DNA of 64,000 nt from an uncultured Sulfitobacter sp. (GTDB lineage Bacteria > Pseudomonadota > Alphaproteobacteria > Rhodobacterales > Rhodobacteraceae): positions 868,001 to 932,000 of the forward strand of contig CANLOQ010000002.1 in NCBI GenBank assembly GCA_947492925.1, in the 5' to 3' direction. This document shows positions 18,536 through 27,663 of the stretch, piece by piece. Each line of letters starts with the position of its first letter. Within the stretch, counting starts at the first letter, position 1. A model generated the notes under the pieces. The model saw nothing but the letters and a program-made list of their open reading frames with translations, was not told the origin of the DNA and made no database searches. A program made the position numbers and the translations under genes.

Positions 18536-19432
18536 TTACATGTTTTTCAGTTGTTTGCGGTAGGAAATGATCTCGTCCTGAACAAACTCCTTAAATGCCG
18601 CAACCCGCTTGGATTGCCGCAGTTCTTCGGGGTAGGCCAGAAAAACAGGCACTTCTGCCGATTCCACATCCGGCAGCACGCGCTGCAGGTCAGGAAAATC
18701 CTGTGTGACGTAGTCGGGCAGGACCCCGATGCCCAGATCGTGCAAAACACCCTGCAACACGCCGAAATAGTTGTTCACGGTAAGAAGCGAGCGGACCTCG
18801 TTGAACAGCAATTGTTGGGCCAGCGTGACGCTTGCCCCCACCTGCGCACTGTCGACATTCTGGCAGATCAGGCGATGCTCGGCCATGTCCTCCATCCGTT
18901 CGGGCGTGCCATTCTGTGCGATATATGCAGGCGTTGCATAGAGGCGCATGCGGATCATCATCAGTTTCTTGCGGATCAGATCGGCCTGCGAGGGCTCTTT
19001 CATCCGGATTGCCACATCCGCCTCGCGCATGGGCAGGTCCAGCAGACGCTCTTCCAGCATCAGATCGACTTTGAGATCGGGATACTTCTCGTAGAGTTTC
19101 GGCAGGCGCGGGGCAAGCCAGAGCGTGCCGAAGCCGGTCGTTGTGGTCACCCGCAATTCGCCAAACACTTCTTCTTCGCTGTCACGAATGCGCGCGGCGG
19201 CGGCGTCCACCCGTTTTGTCATGGCTGCGGTGGCGTCGAACAACAGTTCACCCTGTTCAGTCAGGATAAGCCCGCGCGCGTGGCGGTGGAACAGATTGGT
19301 GTTCAGTTGTTCTTCCAGCCCGCGTATCTGGCGCGAAACAGCTGATTGTGAGAGGTTCAGCTTGTCACCTGCATGGGTCAGCGATCCTGCATCAGCAACT
19401 GCGTGAAAAATTCGAAGCTTGTCCCAGTCCAT
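18536..19432 (-). CDS. LysR family transcriptional regulator
   Basis: A 298-residue regulator. The helix-turn-helix occupies residues 1-60 (FHAVADAGSLTHAGDKLNLS, QSAVSRQIRGLEEQL) and the effector-binding domain begins near 90. It is divergent from the indolepyruvate oxidoreductase gene over a 222-bp gap, the classic layout for a LysR protein controlling its neighbour. The ATG at 19432 starts at the conserved MDWDKLRIFH; the longer open frame upstream is not protein-like. The effector is unknown. Confidence 0.92.
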   Translation of the reverse strand: MDWDKLRIFHAVADAGSLTHAGDKLNLSQSAVSRQIRGLEEQLNTNLFHRHARGLILTEQGELLFDATAAMTKRVDAAAARIRDSEEEVFGELRVTTTTGFGTLWLAPRLPKLYEKYPDLKVDLMLEERLLDLPMREADVAIRMKEPSQADLIRKKLMMIRMRLYATPAYIAQNGTPERMEDMAEHRLICQNVDSAQVGASVTLAQQLLFNEVRSLLTVNNYFGVLQGVLHDLGIGVLPDYVTQDFPDLQRVLPDVESAEVPVFLAYPEELRQSKRVAAFKEFVQDEIISYRKQLKNM

Positions 19433-19654
19433 TGCTGATACGTGCACGCAGGTTTGATGCGGCACCCCTTGTTTCTTGGTTCTGCCCGTGCAGAGTTTCA
19501 GGTGATGGCGTAGTCGTATCGTAAATCTGCAAAAAGAACAGGGGGGCAGGCGCGATAATGGAGCCTGTTCACGGAAATGCCCTATACAGGTCAGCATATG
19601 TGACCTATAATCAGAAAAAGTTTGTGCGTCTGTGTCGGCACCGGGGAGAAAGCC

Positions 19655-22600
19655 ATGAGCAATCAGAAGATTTCACTGAACGACCGTTTTGATCTGGAAA
19701 AATCACCGGTCCTTTTGAATGGCACGCAGGCGCTGGTGCGGATGATGCTGATGCAGGCGGAACGGGACCGCGTGGCGGGGCTGAATACCGCCGGTCTGGT
19801 GACGGGATATCGCGGATCGCCGCTGGGTGCGGTGGATTTGCAGATGGCCAAGGCCGAAAAGTTTCTGGCAGAGAAGAACATCACCTTTCAGGCCGGTCTG
19901 AACGAGGATTTGGCCGCGACCGCGCTGTGGGGGGCGCAGCAGGCGGAACTGCGCGGGGAAGGCAAATACGACGGCGTTTTCGGTCTGTGGTACGGCAAGG
20001 GGCCGGGGGTGGACCGGTCGGGCGATGTGATGCGTCACGCCAATATGGCGGGCACGTCAAAGCACGGTGGCGTGCTGATGGCGATGGGGGACGATCACAC
20101 CGGCGAATCCTCTACCGTGCTGCACCAGTCCGAATTTGCGATGATCGACGCCTATATGCCGGTGGTGAGCCCGGCGGGTGTGCAGGAAATCCTGGATTAC
20201 GGCCTCTATGGCTGGGCGCTGTCGCGCTACGCTGGGCTTTGGGTGGGTTTGAAGACGATGAAGGACACGGTTGAGGTGACGTCCGTGGTGGACGGCGACC
20301 CGCACCGTATGTCTTTTGTCACGCCTGAATATCCGATGCCCGACGGCGGGCTGAATATACGGCTGGTGGACGAACGGATCACGCAGGAGGCGCGGTTGAT
20401 TGATCACAAGCGGTATGCGGCGGAGGCTTTTGCCCACGCGAACGGGATCGACAAGCGGGTCTGGGGCAAGCCCGGAGCCAAGATCGGATTTGTAGCGGCG
20501 GGCAAGAACTGGTTGGACCTGATCCACGCGCTGAGCCTTTTGAACATTGACGAGAAGGAGGCCGAACGGCTGGGCATCACGACATACAAGGTGGGGCAGA
20601 CGTGGCCGCTGAACATGAAGGGATTTCACGACTGGGCCGAAGAGCTAGACCTGATCGTGGTGGTCGAGGAAAAGCGCAAGCTGATCGAAGTGCAGATCAA
20701 AGAGGCGCTCTTTGACGACGACATGCGCCACCGGGTTTATGGCGGGCGGAAGAACGGCAAGGAATTCTTTACCGCGCGCTGGGCGCTGGACCCTGTCGAT
20801 ATTGCCGAAAAGCTGGGGCAGGTGCTGATCGAAGAGGGGCGTGAGACCGACGGGATCAAGGCGGGCTTGGCCGCGCTGGATGAAGCGCGGCGCGGCGACA
20901 ACGCCGAAGAGATCGCGGCGCGCTTGCCGTATTTCTGCTCGGGTTGTCCGCATAATTCATCGACCAAGGTGCCCGAGGGCAGCCGCGCCTATGCGGGCAT
21001 CGGCTGTCACTTCATGGCGCAGTGGATGGACCGTGAGACGCTGGGCTTTACCCATATGGGGGGCGAAGGGGCCAACTGGATTGGCGAGGCGCCGTTCTCC
21101 ACCCGTGCGCATGTGTTCCAGAACATCGGGGACGGCACCTATAACCATTCCGGCGTGCAGGCCATTCGTGCGGCCATCGCCGCGGGCACGACGATGACGT
21201 ATAAAATCCTCTATAATGATGCGGTCGCCATGACGGGTGGGCAGCATAACGAGGGCGATCTGGACGCGCCGCGCATTGTGGCCGAGCTGAAGGCGATGGG
21301 GGTGAAGAACCTTGCTGTTGTCTATGACGAAAAAGAGGATGTGCAGGCAGCGGACTTTGGCGGTGTGCCGATGCATGAACGCGCGATGCTGGACAAGGTA
21401 CAACGCGATTTTGCCGCGACCGAAGGGGTCAGCGCCATTGTCTATGTGCAGACCTGTGCCGCCGAAAAGCGCCGCCGCCGCAAGCGCGGGCTGTTTCCGG
21501 ACCCCGATAAGCGGTTGTTCATCAATACCGACGTCTGCGAGGGCTGCGGCGACTGCGGGGTGCAATCAAACTGCGTGTCCATCGTCCCGGCAGAGACGGA
21601 ACTGGGCCGCAAGCGGGCGATTGACCAGTCGTCGTGCAACAAGGACTTTTCCTGCATCAAAGGGTTTTGCCCGTCTTTCGTGACACTGAAAGGCGCAAAG
21701 GTGCGCAAGGAAGCGACAACAGAGATCGACATTCCCGATCTGCCGATGCCGGACCTGCCAACAATCAACGGCACGCATAATGTGGTGATTACCGGTGTCG
21801 GCGGTACGGGGGTTGTGACCATCGGCGCGCTGATGGCGCAGGCAGCACAGCTGGACGGCAAAGGGGCAGGCATGATGGAAATGGCCGGATTGGCGCAGAA
21901 GGGCGGTGCGGTGCATATCCACTGCCGTCTGGCCAATGATCCTGCCGATATTTCCGCCATTCGCGTGGCCACGGGTGAGGCGCATGCGCTGATCGGGGGG
22001 GATCTTGTGGTTTCCGCCGGATCCAAAACGCTTGGGCTGACGCGGGCGGGCCAGACGGGGGCGGTGGTTAACGCGCATCAGATCATCACGGGGGATTTTA
22101 CCCGCGATACGGAATTCCAGATGCCCTATGACCGGCTGGAACTGGCGCTTCAGGCGCGGCTCAAGGACGATGTGACGCTGTTCGATGCCTCTGATCTGGC
22201 CAAGGCGGCGCTGGGCGATAGCATATTCTCGAATATGATGGTGCTGGGCGGTGCGTGGCAAAAGGGACTGTTGCCGCTGACACTTGAGGCGATGCAGGAG
22301 GCAATCCGTCTGAACGGTGCTGCGGTGGAGCGAAACCTGCGCGCCTTCGAGATCGGGCGCTGGGCGGCGCTTTATCCGCAGGACGCGGCGCGGGTGACCC
22401 AGCCGAAGGTCGTGCACCTGCCCAAGACGCTGGAAGACAAGATCGCCTTCCGCATGGATCACCTGACCGCCTATCAGAGCAAGCGGCTGGCGAAACGCTA
22501 TGCCAAGCTGGTGAATTCTGTGGACGACCGCGCCGTCAAGGAAGCGGTGGCCGAAGGGTATCACAAGCTGCTGGCCTACAAGGATGAATACGAGGTCGCG

Positions 22601-23053
22601 CGGTTGCTGTTGTCGAGCCGTGAGAAAGCCCGCGCCGAGTTCGAGGGTGATTTCAAAATGTCATTCAACCTTGCCCCGCCGATGCTGTCGAAAACCGGCC
22701 CGGACGGGCGGCCCATGAAGCGCGAGTTCGGCCCCTGGCTGGAGCGGCCCTTGCGGGTCATGGCCAAGCTGAAGGGATTGCGCGGCACGCCGTTGGATGT
22801 CTTTGGCTATACGGCAGAGCGCAAGATGGAGCGGGCGCTGATCAAGCAATACGAGGCGGATATGGCGGATGTGCTGCCCAAGCTGAACGATCAGACGCGC
22901 GATGCAATTGTGGCTTTGGCCGCACTGCCCAAGGACATTCGCGGTTTTGGTCCGGTAAAACAGGCAAACGAGCAAAAGGCGGCGAAACGGCGGGAGGAAT
23001 TGCTGAGTGTGATCCGCGCGGGCGGTCCTCAGATGGCCAAGGCGGCGGAGTGA
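19655..23053 (+). CDS. Indolepyruvate ferredoxin oxidoreductase (fused alpha and beta parts)
   Basis: A 1132-residue thiamine-diphosphate enzyme that oxidatively decarboxylates arylpyruvates from aromatic amino acid breakdown to aryl-acetyl-CoA, passing electrons to ferredoxin. The N-terminal half has the pyruvate-oxidoreductase-like GYRGSPLGAVD and the IGDGTYNHSG thiamine site. An iron-sulfur motif CEGCGDCGVQSNC lies near residue 628. The C-terminal gamma-like domain carries GVGGTGVVT. Archaeal enzymes split these parts as IorA and IorB. The ATG at 19655 has GGGGAGAAAG upstream. It is probably regulated by the divergent LysR protein. Confidence 0.93.
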   Translation: MSNQKISLNDRFDLEKSPVLLNGTQALVRMMLMQAERDRVAGLNTAGLVTGYRGSPLGAVDLQMAKAEKFLAEKNITFQAGLNEDLAATALWGAQQAELRGEGKYDGVFGLWYGKGPGVDRSGDVMRHANMAGTSKHGGVLMAMGDDHTGESSTVLHQSEFAMIDAYMPVVSPAGVQEILDYGLYGWALSRYAGLWVGLKTMKDTVEVTSVVDGDPHRMSFVTPEYPMPDGGLNIRLVDERITQEARLIDHKRYAAEAFAHANGIDKRVWGKPGAKIGFVAAGKNWLDLIHALSLLNIDEKEAERLGITTYKVGQTWPLNMKGFHDWAEELDLIVVVEEKRKLIEVQIKEALFDDDMRHRVYGGRKNGKEFFTARWALDPVDIAEKLGQVLIEEGRETDGIKAGLAALDEARRGDNAEEIAARLPYFCSGCPHNSSTKVPEGSRAYAGIGCHFMAQWMDRETLGFTHMGGEGANWIGEAPFSTRAHVFQNIGDGTYNHSGVQAIRAAIAAGTTMTYKILYNDAVAMTGGQHNEGDLDAPRIVAELKAMGVKNLAVVYDEKEDVQAADFGGVPMHERAMLDKVQRDFAATEGVSAIVYVQTCAAEKRRRRKRGLFPDPDKRLFINTDVCEGCGDCGVQSNCVSIVPAETELGRKRAIDQSSCNKDFSCIKGFCPSFVTLKGAKVRKEATTEIDIPDLPMPDLPTINGTHNVVITGVGGTGVVTIGALMAQAAQLDGKGAGMMEMAGLAQKGGAVHIHCRLANDPADISAIRVATGEAHALIGGDLVVSAGSKTLGLTRAGQTGAVVNAHQIITGDFTRDTEFQMPYDRLELALQARLKDDVTLFDASDLAKAALGDSIFSNMMVLGGAWQKGLLPLTLEAMQEAIRLNGAAVERNLRAFEIGRWAALYPQDAARVTQPKVVHLPKTLEDKIAFRMDHLTAYQSKRLAKRYAKLVNSVDDRAVKEAVAEGYHKLLAYKDEYEVARLLLSSREKARAEFEGDFKMSFNLAPPMLSKTGPDGRPMKREFGPWLERPLRVMAKLKGLRGTPLDVFGYTAERKMERALIKQYEADMADVLPKLNDQTRDAIVALAALPKDIRGFGPVKQANEQKAAKRREELLSVIRAGGPQMAKAAE

Positions 23054-23116
23054 TCTGTCACAGCCCTGTCGCAAAAGGCGGGTAGACTGGCACAAGGACC
23101 GGATCGGGGGAAGCAC

Positions 23117-23983
23117 ATGCCACGCGGCGCACAGATCAGCTATGCCCCGTCTGTTCAAAGCCGATCAGGTCGCGCACTGGTGCGGCTGATGGAAAACACC
23201 ACGGGACGGCGCGGGCTGATCCGCCGCGCGCAAGGTTTTGAAGCCGAGATCACAGCGGAGCAGGGGTTCTTTGATGTCATGGCGGCGCGTTACGGGCTGA
23301 GCCTTGAGGTCGTGCAGGGGTCGCTTGATCTGGTGCCGCGTGAAGGGCCGGTGATTTTTATTGCCAATCACCCTTACGGGATACTGGACGGGCTGATGCT
23401 GGGGCATCTGATGTCGCGGACGCGCGGTGATTTCAGGATTATGGCCAATTCGGTGTTCAGCCTGAGTGCCCAGATTGAAAAACACCTGCTGCCGATCAGC
23501 TTTGACACAAGCAGGGAGGCGCTGGGCATCAACCTTGCCACGCGCAAAGCGGCGTTGCGTTATCTGGGTGAGGGTGGTGCGGTTGGTGTGTTCCCCGGTG
23601 GAACGGTCAGCACGGGCGCGCGGATATTTGCAAAACCGGTGGACCCGGGCTGGCGGGGGTTTACCGCACGGATGATCGCCAAATCACGCGCCGTTGTGGT
23701 GCCGGTCTATTTCGACGGACACACCAGCCGGATGTTCCAGATTGCCAGCCACCTGCACCAGACGCTGCGCCTTGGGCTTTTGGTCAAGGAGTTTCGCAAG
23801 CGCGTCGACAGCCCCGTGCGCATCGCCATTGGCGCACCCTTGGGGCGTGACGTTTTGGACCCGCTGGCGGGGGACGCAAAAGCCATGATGGATTTCCTGC
23901 GCAAAGCGACCTATGAGTTGTCACCAGAGCCGGTTGTTCCCAGCGAACTGGGCTTTGAGTTTGAGCAACGCAACCGCGCCTGA
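23117..23983 (+). CDS. Lysophospholipid acyltransferase family protein
   Basis: A 288-residue PlsC-type acyltransferase. NHPYGILDG at 84-92 is the catalytic block; spacing from H85 to D91 is one residue longer than the standard HX4D, as in the hemolysin-like subgroup. GVFPGGTVS supplies the second (acceptor-binding) motif. It probably transfers an acyl chain from acyl-ACP to a lysolipid at the inner membrane; an ornithine-lipid role is possible but cannot be shown here. It lies 63 bp after the indolepyruvate oxidoreductase and 14 bp before murI. Confidence 0.83.
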   Translation: MPRGAQISYAPSVQSRSGRALVRLMENTTGRRGLIRRAQGFEAEITAEQGFFDVMAARYGLSLEVVQGSLDLVPREGPVIFIANHPYGILDGLMLGHLMSRTRGDFRIMANSVFSLSAQIEKHLLPISFDTSREALGINLATRKAALRYLGEGGAVGVFPGGTVSTGARIFAKPVDPGWRGFTARMIAKSRAVVVPVYFDGHTSRMFQIASHLHQTLRLGLLVKEFRKRVDSPVRIAIGAPLGRDVLDPLAGDAKAMMDFLRKATYELSPEPVVPSELGFEFEQRNRA

Positions 23984-23997
23984 AAGGGCATCGCGCT

Positions 23998-24807
23998 ATG
24001 GCAGTAGGCATTTTCGACAGTGGATTGGGCGGTTTGACCGTTCTGTCAGCCGTGCAAGAGCGCTTGCCGGAGGTTGATTTTGTCTATCTCGCCGACAGCG
24101 CCCATGCGCCTTACGGCGTGCGCACCGCCGATGATATCTATGATCTGACCACCGCCGCCGTGCAGCGCCTGTTCGATGCGGGCTGTGATCTGGTTGTTCT
24201 GGCGTGCAACACGGCCTCTGCCGCTGCACTGCGCCGGATGCAGGAGGCTTGGGTGCCCGAGGACAAGCGGGTGCTGGGCGTTTTCGTGCCGTTGATCGAA
24301 GCTCTGACAGAGCGACAGTGGGGCGATAATTCGCCGCCGCGCGAGGTTGCGGTCAAGCATGTGGCGCTGTTTGCGACGCCTGCCACGGTGGCAAGCCGCG
24401 CGTTCCAGCGCGAACTGGCCTTTCGGGCCATCGGTGTCGATGTCGAAGGTCAGGCCTGCGGCGGCGTGGTGGATGCGATTGAGGACGGTGATTTTATTCT
24501 GGCCGAGGCGCTGGTGCGGTCGCATGTGGATGCGCTGCGCCGCAAGATGCCCGAACCGAACGCGGCCATTCTGGGCTGTACGCATTACCCGCTGATGCAG
24601 GAAACCTTTCAGGATGCGCTGGGCCCGGATGTGGCGGTCTATAGCCAGGCCAATCTGGTGGCCGAAAGCCTTGCAGACTATCTGACGCGCCACCCCGACA
24701 AGATCGGCACGGGCGAGGCCGCCTATCTGACCACGGGCGACCCCAAGCGGGTCAGCAGCCGCGCCACACAGTTTTTGCGACGATCAATCCAGTTCACTGC
24801 CGCTTGA
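23998..24807 (+). CDS. murI: Glutamate racemase
   Basis: Interconverts L- and D-glutamate for peptidoglycan. The 269-residue protein has the N-terminal [12 protein letters not shown] block and both catalytic cysteines: C70 in ACNTASAA and C194 in GCTHYPL. These act as the acid/base pair on the two faces of the substrate. It starts 14 bp after the acyltransferase gene and is followed by argC after 39 bp. Confidence 0.95.
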   Translation: MAVGIFDSGLGGLTVLSAVQERLPEVDFVYLADSAHAPYGVRTADDIYDLTTAAVQRLFDAGCDLVVLACNTASAAALRRMQEAWVPEDKRVLGVFVPLIEALTERQWGDNSPPREVAVKHVALFATPATVASRAFQRELAFRAIGVDVEGQACGGVVDAIEDGDFILAEALVRSHVDALRRKMPEPNAAILGCTHYPLMQETFQDALGPDVAVYSQANLVAESLADYLTRHPDKIGTGEAAYLTTGDPKRVSSRATQFLRRSIQFTAA

Positions 24808-24846
24808 TTTTCGCATAAACCACTTCCCAACGAGGGACTTACGACA

Positions 24847-25872
24847 ATGTACAATATCGCAATTCTGGGCGCTTCCGGCTATACGGGCGCTGAACTGATA
24901 CGGCTGATCGCCGACCATTCCTCCATGCAGATCAAGGCTCTGGGGGCCAATTCTAAAGCGGGTCAGAACCTTGCGGATGTTTTTCCGCACCTGCGCCATC
25001 TGGATCTGCCCGCACTTGTGACGGTGGATGAGATTGACTTTGACCAGATTGATCTGTGTTTCTGCGCGCTGCCGCATAAAACCTCGCAGGAGGTGATTGC
25101 GGCGCTTCCGGCAGACCTCAGAATCGTGGACCTCTCGGCGGATTTCCGGCTGCGCGATCCGGCGGAATACGAACGGTGGTATGGCAATCCGCACGCCGCA
25201 TTGGAGCAGCAGAAAGAGGCGGTTTACGGGCTGACCGAGTTCTACCGCGAAGAGATCAAGACCGCGCGTCTGGTGGCGGGCACAGGGTGCAACGCGGCCA
25301 CCGGGCAATTCGCGCTGCGGCCCCTGATCGCGGCGGGGGTGATTGATCTAGACGACATCATCCTTGATCTGAAATGCGCGGTATCGGGTGCGGGGCGGGC
25401 GTTGAAGGAAAACCTGCTGCACGCGGAATTGAGCGAAGGATACCACGCCTACGCCATCGGCGGCACGCACCGGCATCTGGGCGAGTTTGATCAGGAATTC
25501 AGTGCCGTGGCAGGGCGGCCCGTTAAGGTGCAGTTCACGCCGCATCTTGTGCCCGCAAACCGGGGGATTCTGGCGACAGTCTACGTGAAGGGGTCCGCCG
25601 AAGTCATTCATAACACGCTGGAAAATGCATACGCGGATGAACCGTTTGTTGAGGTGATTCCGTTGGGGCAGACACCCAGCACGCGCCATATCAGAGGATC
25701 GAATTTCGTGCATATCGGCGTGACAGCCGACCGGATTGAAGGGCGGGCTATCATCACCGCAGCGCTCGATAATTTGACCAAGGGCAGCAGCGGGCAGGCG
25801 TTGCAGAATGCCAATCTGATGTTAAATATACCGGAGACGGAGGGGCTGATGATGGCTCCGCTTTTCCCTTAA
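24847..25872 (+). CDS. argC: N-acetyl-gamma-glutamyl-phosphate reductase
   Basis: NADPH-dependent third step of arginine synthesis. The 341-residue protein has the NADP-binding GASGYTG at 8-14 and the catalytic cysteine C148 in GTGCNAATG. Length and motifs fit the longer bacterial type. The ATG at 24847 lies downstream of the murI stop; ccmE follows 15 bp later, so the two may share a transcript although the pathways are unrelated. Confidence 0.95.
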   Translation: MYNIAILGASGYTGAELIRLIADHSSMQIKALGANSKAGQNLADVFPHLRHLDLPALVTVDEIDFDQIDLCFCALPHKTSQEVIAALPADLRIVDLSADFRLRDPAEYERWYGNPHAALEQQKEAVYGLTEFYREEIKTARLVAGTGCNAATGQFALRPLIAAGVIDLDDIILDLKCAVSGAGRALKENLLHAELSEGYHAYAIGGTHRHLGEFDQEFSAVAGRPVKVQFTPHLVPANRGILATVYVKGSAEVIHNTLENAYADEPFVEVIPLGQTPSTRHIRGSNFVHIGVTADRIEGRAIITAALDNLTKGSSGQALQNANLMLNIPETEGLMMAPLFP

Positions 25873-25887
25873 CCGGATGGTGCACCT

Positions 25888-26337
25888 GTGAAAAGCCTGA
25901 AGAAACAACGACGTATTCAGATCATCGCGGTGGCGGTTGTGGCCCTGATCGGCTCTACCGCGCTGATTGGCTACGCGATGCGCGACGGGATCAACTTTTT
26001 CCGTGCACCCAGCCAGATCATGGCAGAACCCCCGTCGCCCGATGAGATTTTCCGCATCGGGGGTCTGGTGGTTGAAGGGTCGATCAGACCGGACGAGGGC
26101 CAGAGATTCTTTTTTGAGGTCACGGATGGCGGCGCGGTTGTGAAGGCGCATTACGTGGGTGACGATGTTGCTCCCGATCTGTTTTCCGAAGGCGAAGGTA
26201 TGGTCGGTACGGGCCGATACATCAACGGCGTCTTTGAAGCGACTGAAATCCTTGCCAAACATGACGAGACGTATATGCCCTCCGAGGTGATTGACGCGCT
26301 GAAGGAACAGGGCGTTTACGTGGACCCGGACGCATAG
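25888..26337 (+). CDS. ccmE: Cytochrome c maturation heme chaperone CcmE
   Basis: Periplasmic heme chaperone, 149 residues, anchored by one N-terminal helix (about 11-30). H125 and Y129 in KHDETYMP are the covalent heme-attachment histidine and its nearby tyrosine. It hands heme to CcmF/CcmH for attachment to apocytochrome c. It starts with GTG at 25888. The next ccm genes are separated from it by the endolysin/holin pair, which breaks the usual ccmE-ccmF adjacency. Confidence 0.95.
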   Translation: MKSLKKQRRIQIIAVAVVALIGSTALIGYAMRDGINFFRAPSQIMAEPPSPDEIFRIGGLVVEGSIRPDEGQRFFFEVTDGGAVVKAHYVGDDVAPDLFSEGEGMVGTGRYINGVFEATEILAKHDETYMPSEVIDALKEQGVYVDPDA

Positions 26338-26352
26338 CACCGCGCGCTGGCC

Positions 26353-26370
26353 TTAATCCCCGTTAACCAT
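26353..26370 (+). promoter_or_regulatory. CtrA-like site upstream of the GTA endolysin
   Basis: TTAA (26353-26356) and TTAACCAT (26363-26370), six bases apart, lie 42 bp before the endolysin ATG. The canonical CtrA site is TTAA-N7-TTAA and TTAACCAT is a known alternative form, so the match is good with one base less spacing. In Rhodobacter capsulatus the CckA-ChpT-CtrA system controls GTA lysis genes; direct control here is inference. Confidence 0.5.
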
Positions 26371-26411
26371 TTTCTGCGCTTTTCGTTGCCACATGCAGCG
26401 GGGAGAGCACG

Positions 26412-27023
26412 ATGGTATCGGTCAGAGACATAGCGCAGGAGATTGTTGTCCGTGAGGGTGGCTTTGTGAACGATCCCGATGATCCGGGCGGGGCGACAAA
26501 TCACGGTGTTACGATCCACACCATGCGGCGTTTGGGCGTTGATGTGACCGGTGATGGCACGGTCAATGTGGCCGACGTGCGCGCGCTGAGCCGTGAGCAG
26601 GCCGTTGATATCTTTATCACCCATTACTTTGAACGCCCCCGTATCGGGGCTTTGCCTGAACCGCTGCAGCCGTCGGTTTTTGATATGTATGTGAACGCCG
26701 GGTCTAACGCGATCCGGATTCTGCAACAGCTTTTGCGCGACATCGGGATCAATGTGACCGTTGACGGCATTATTGGCCCGCACACGATTAAATCAGCCGC
26801 GCAGGCAATGCGTGCGGCCCCTGATCATCTGGTCGATGCCTACGGGATTGCACGGCGCAACTATTACTTCCGACTGGCTGACAAACGCGTTGCCAGCCGC
26901 AAGTACGCGCGCACGCGGGCAGGTGGCAAAGGCGGCTGGATCAGGCGGGCAGAGGAATTTATCGCGCCGCAATACCACCTCAGCACGGTGGAATTTAAGC
27001 AAAGGGTCGCATCATGGGCTTGA
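26412..27023 (+). CDS. Endolysin of the gene-transfer-agent type (GH108 N-acetylmuramidase)
   Basis: A 203-residue muramidase. The glycosyl hydrolase 108 signature EGGFVNDPDDPGG begins at residue 15, with E15 as the catalytic acid, followed by ATNHGVT. The C-terminal half contains the peptidoglycan-binding-like VTVDGIIGPHTI. No signal peptide is seen, so export needs the holin, whose gene overlaps its end by 10 bp. This pair corresponds to the GTA lysis genes known from R. capsulatus and is unlinked to any GTA structural gene in this window. Confidence 0.85.
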   Translation: MVSVRDIAQEIVVREGGFVNDPDDPGGATNHGVTIHTMRRLGVDVTGDGTVNVADVRALSREQAVDIFITHYFERPRIGALPEPLQPSVFDMYVNAGSNAIRILQQLLRDIGINVTVDGIIGPHTIKSAAQAMRAAPDHLVDAYGIARRNYYFRLADKRVASRKYARTRAGGKGGWIRRAEEFIAPQYHLSTVEFKQRVASWA

Positions 27024-27589
27024 TTGAACGGGCGTTGACGCTGTTTTTCGGTGGGTCGCAAAACGTGGTGCGCGACACGGTCGAGGTGTTTCGGGAGAAT
27101 GCGGAAGCAGGGGCCCAACGCAGCGCCGGGGTGCAGGGGCAGGCGATGCAACAGTTCGGGACGGAATTCGCCGTGCCCCGGCGCGGCTGGTTTGACCGGT
27201 TCATGGACGGTCTGAACCGTCTCCCGCGTCCGGCGCTTGCGCTGGGAACACTCGGGCTTTTTGTCTCTGCCATGATTGCGCCCCTGTGGTTTTCCGAACG
27301 CATGCAGGGCATCGCGCTGGTGCCGGAACCGCTTTGGTGGCTGTTGGGTGTGATCGTGTCATTCTATTTTGGCGCGCGCCATCAGGTCAAAGCGCAGGAA
27401 TTCCAGCGTGAGATCGCGGGCAGCGTCACACGCGTGCCGCAAGTGCTTGAGAACATTCAGGCCATTCGCAAGCTGGGGGCGGGAAGTGTTGCCGTGGCAG
27501 ACACCGCACCGGATGCGGACCTGTCGGTGAGCGTGGTCAAGTCTCATGGCAACGCAGCCCTTGATGCGTGGCGGCGCAGCCGGACCTGA
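27014..27589 (+). CDS. Holin of the gene-transfer-release type
   Basis: A 191-residue membrane protein. Clear hydrophobic segments are at about 72-93 and 107-121; a weaker N-terminal segment (about 1-13) may be the third helix of the family described as three-TM holins for gene-transfer release. The C-terminus is soluble. It overlaps the endolysin gene by 10 bp, a normal holin/endolysin arrangement. It would open the inner membrane so that the muramidase reaches the cell wall and releases particles. Confidence 0.8.
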   Translation: MGLIERALTLFFGGSQNVVRDTVEVFRENAEAGAQRSAGVQGQAMQQFGTEFAVPRRGWFDRFMDGLNRLPRPALALGTLGLFVSAMIAPLWFSERMQGIALVPEPLWWLLGVIVSFYFGARHQVKAQEFQREIAGSVTRVPQVLENIQAIRKLGAGSVAVADTAPDADLSVSVVKSHGNAALDAWRRSRT

Positions 27590-27663
27590 CTGCGACGCAA
27601 ATGCGCAGGTCCTCACGCTGAATTGACATGGCGCATGGGGCCCTTTCGGCCTATGTTTGCGGC

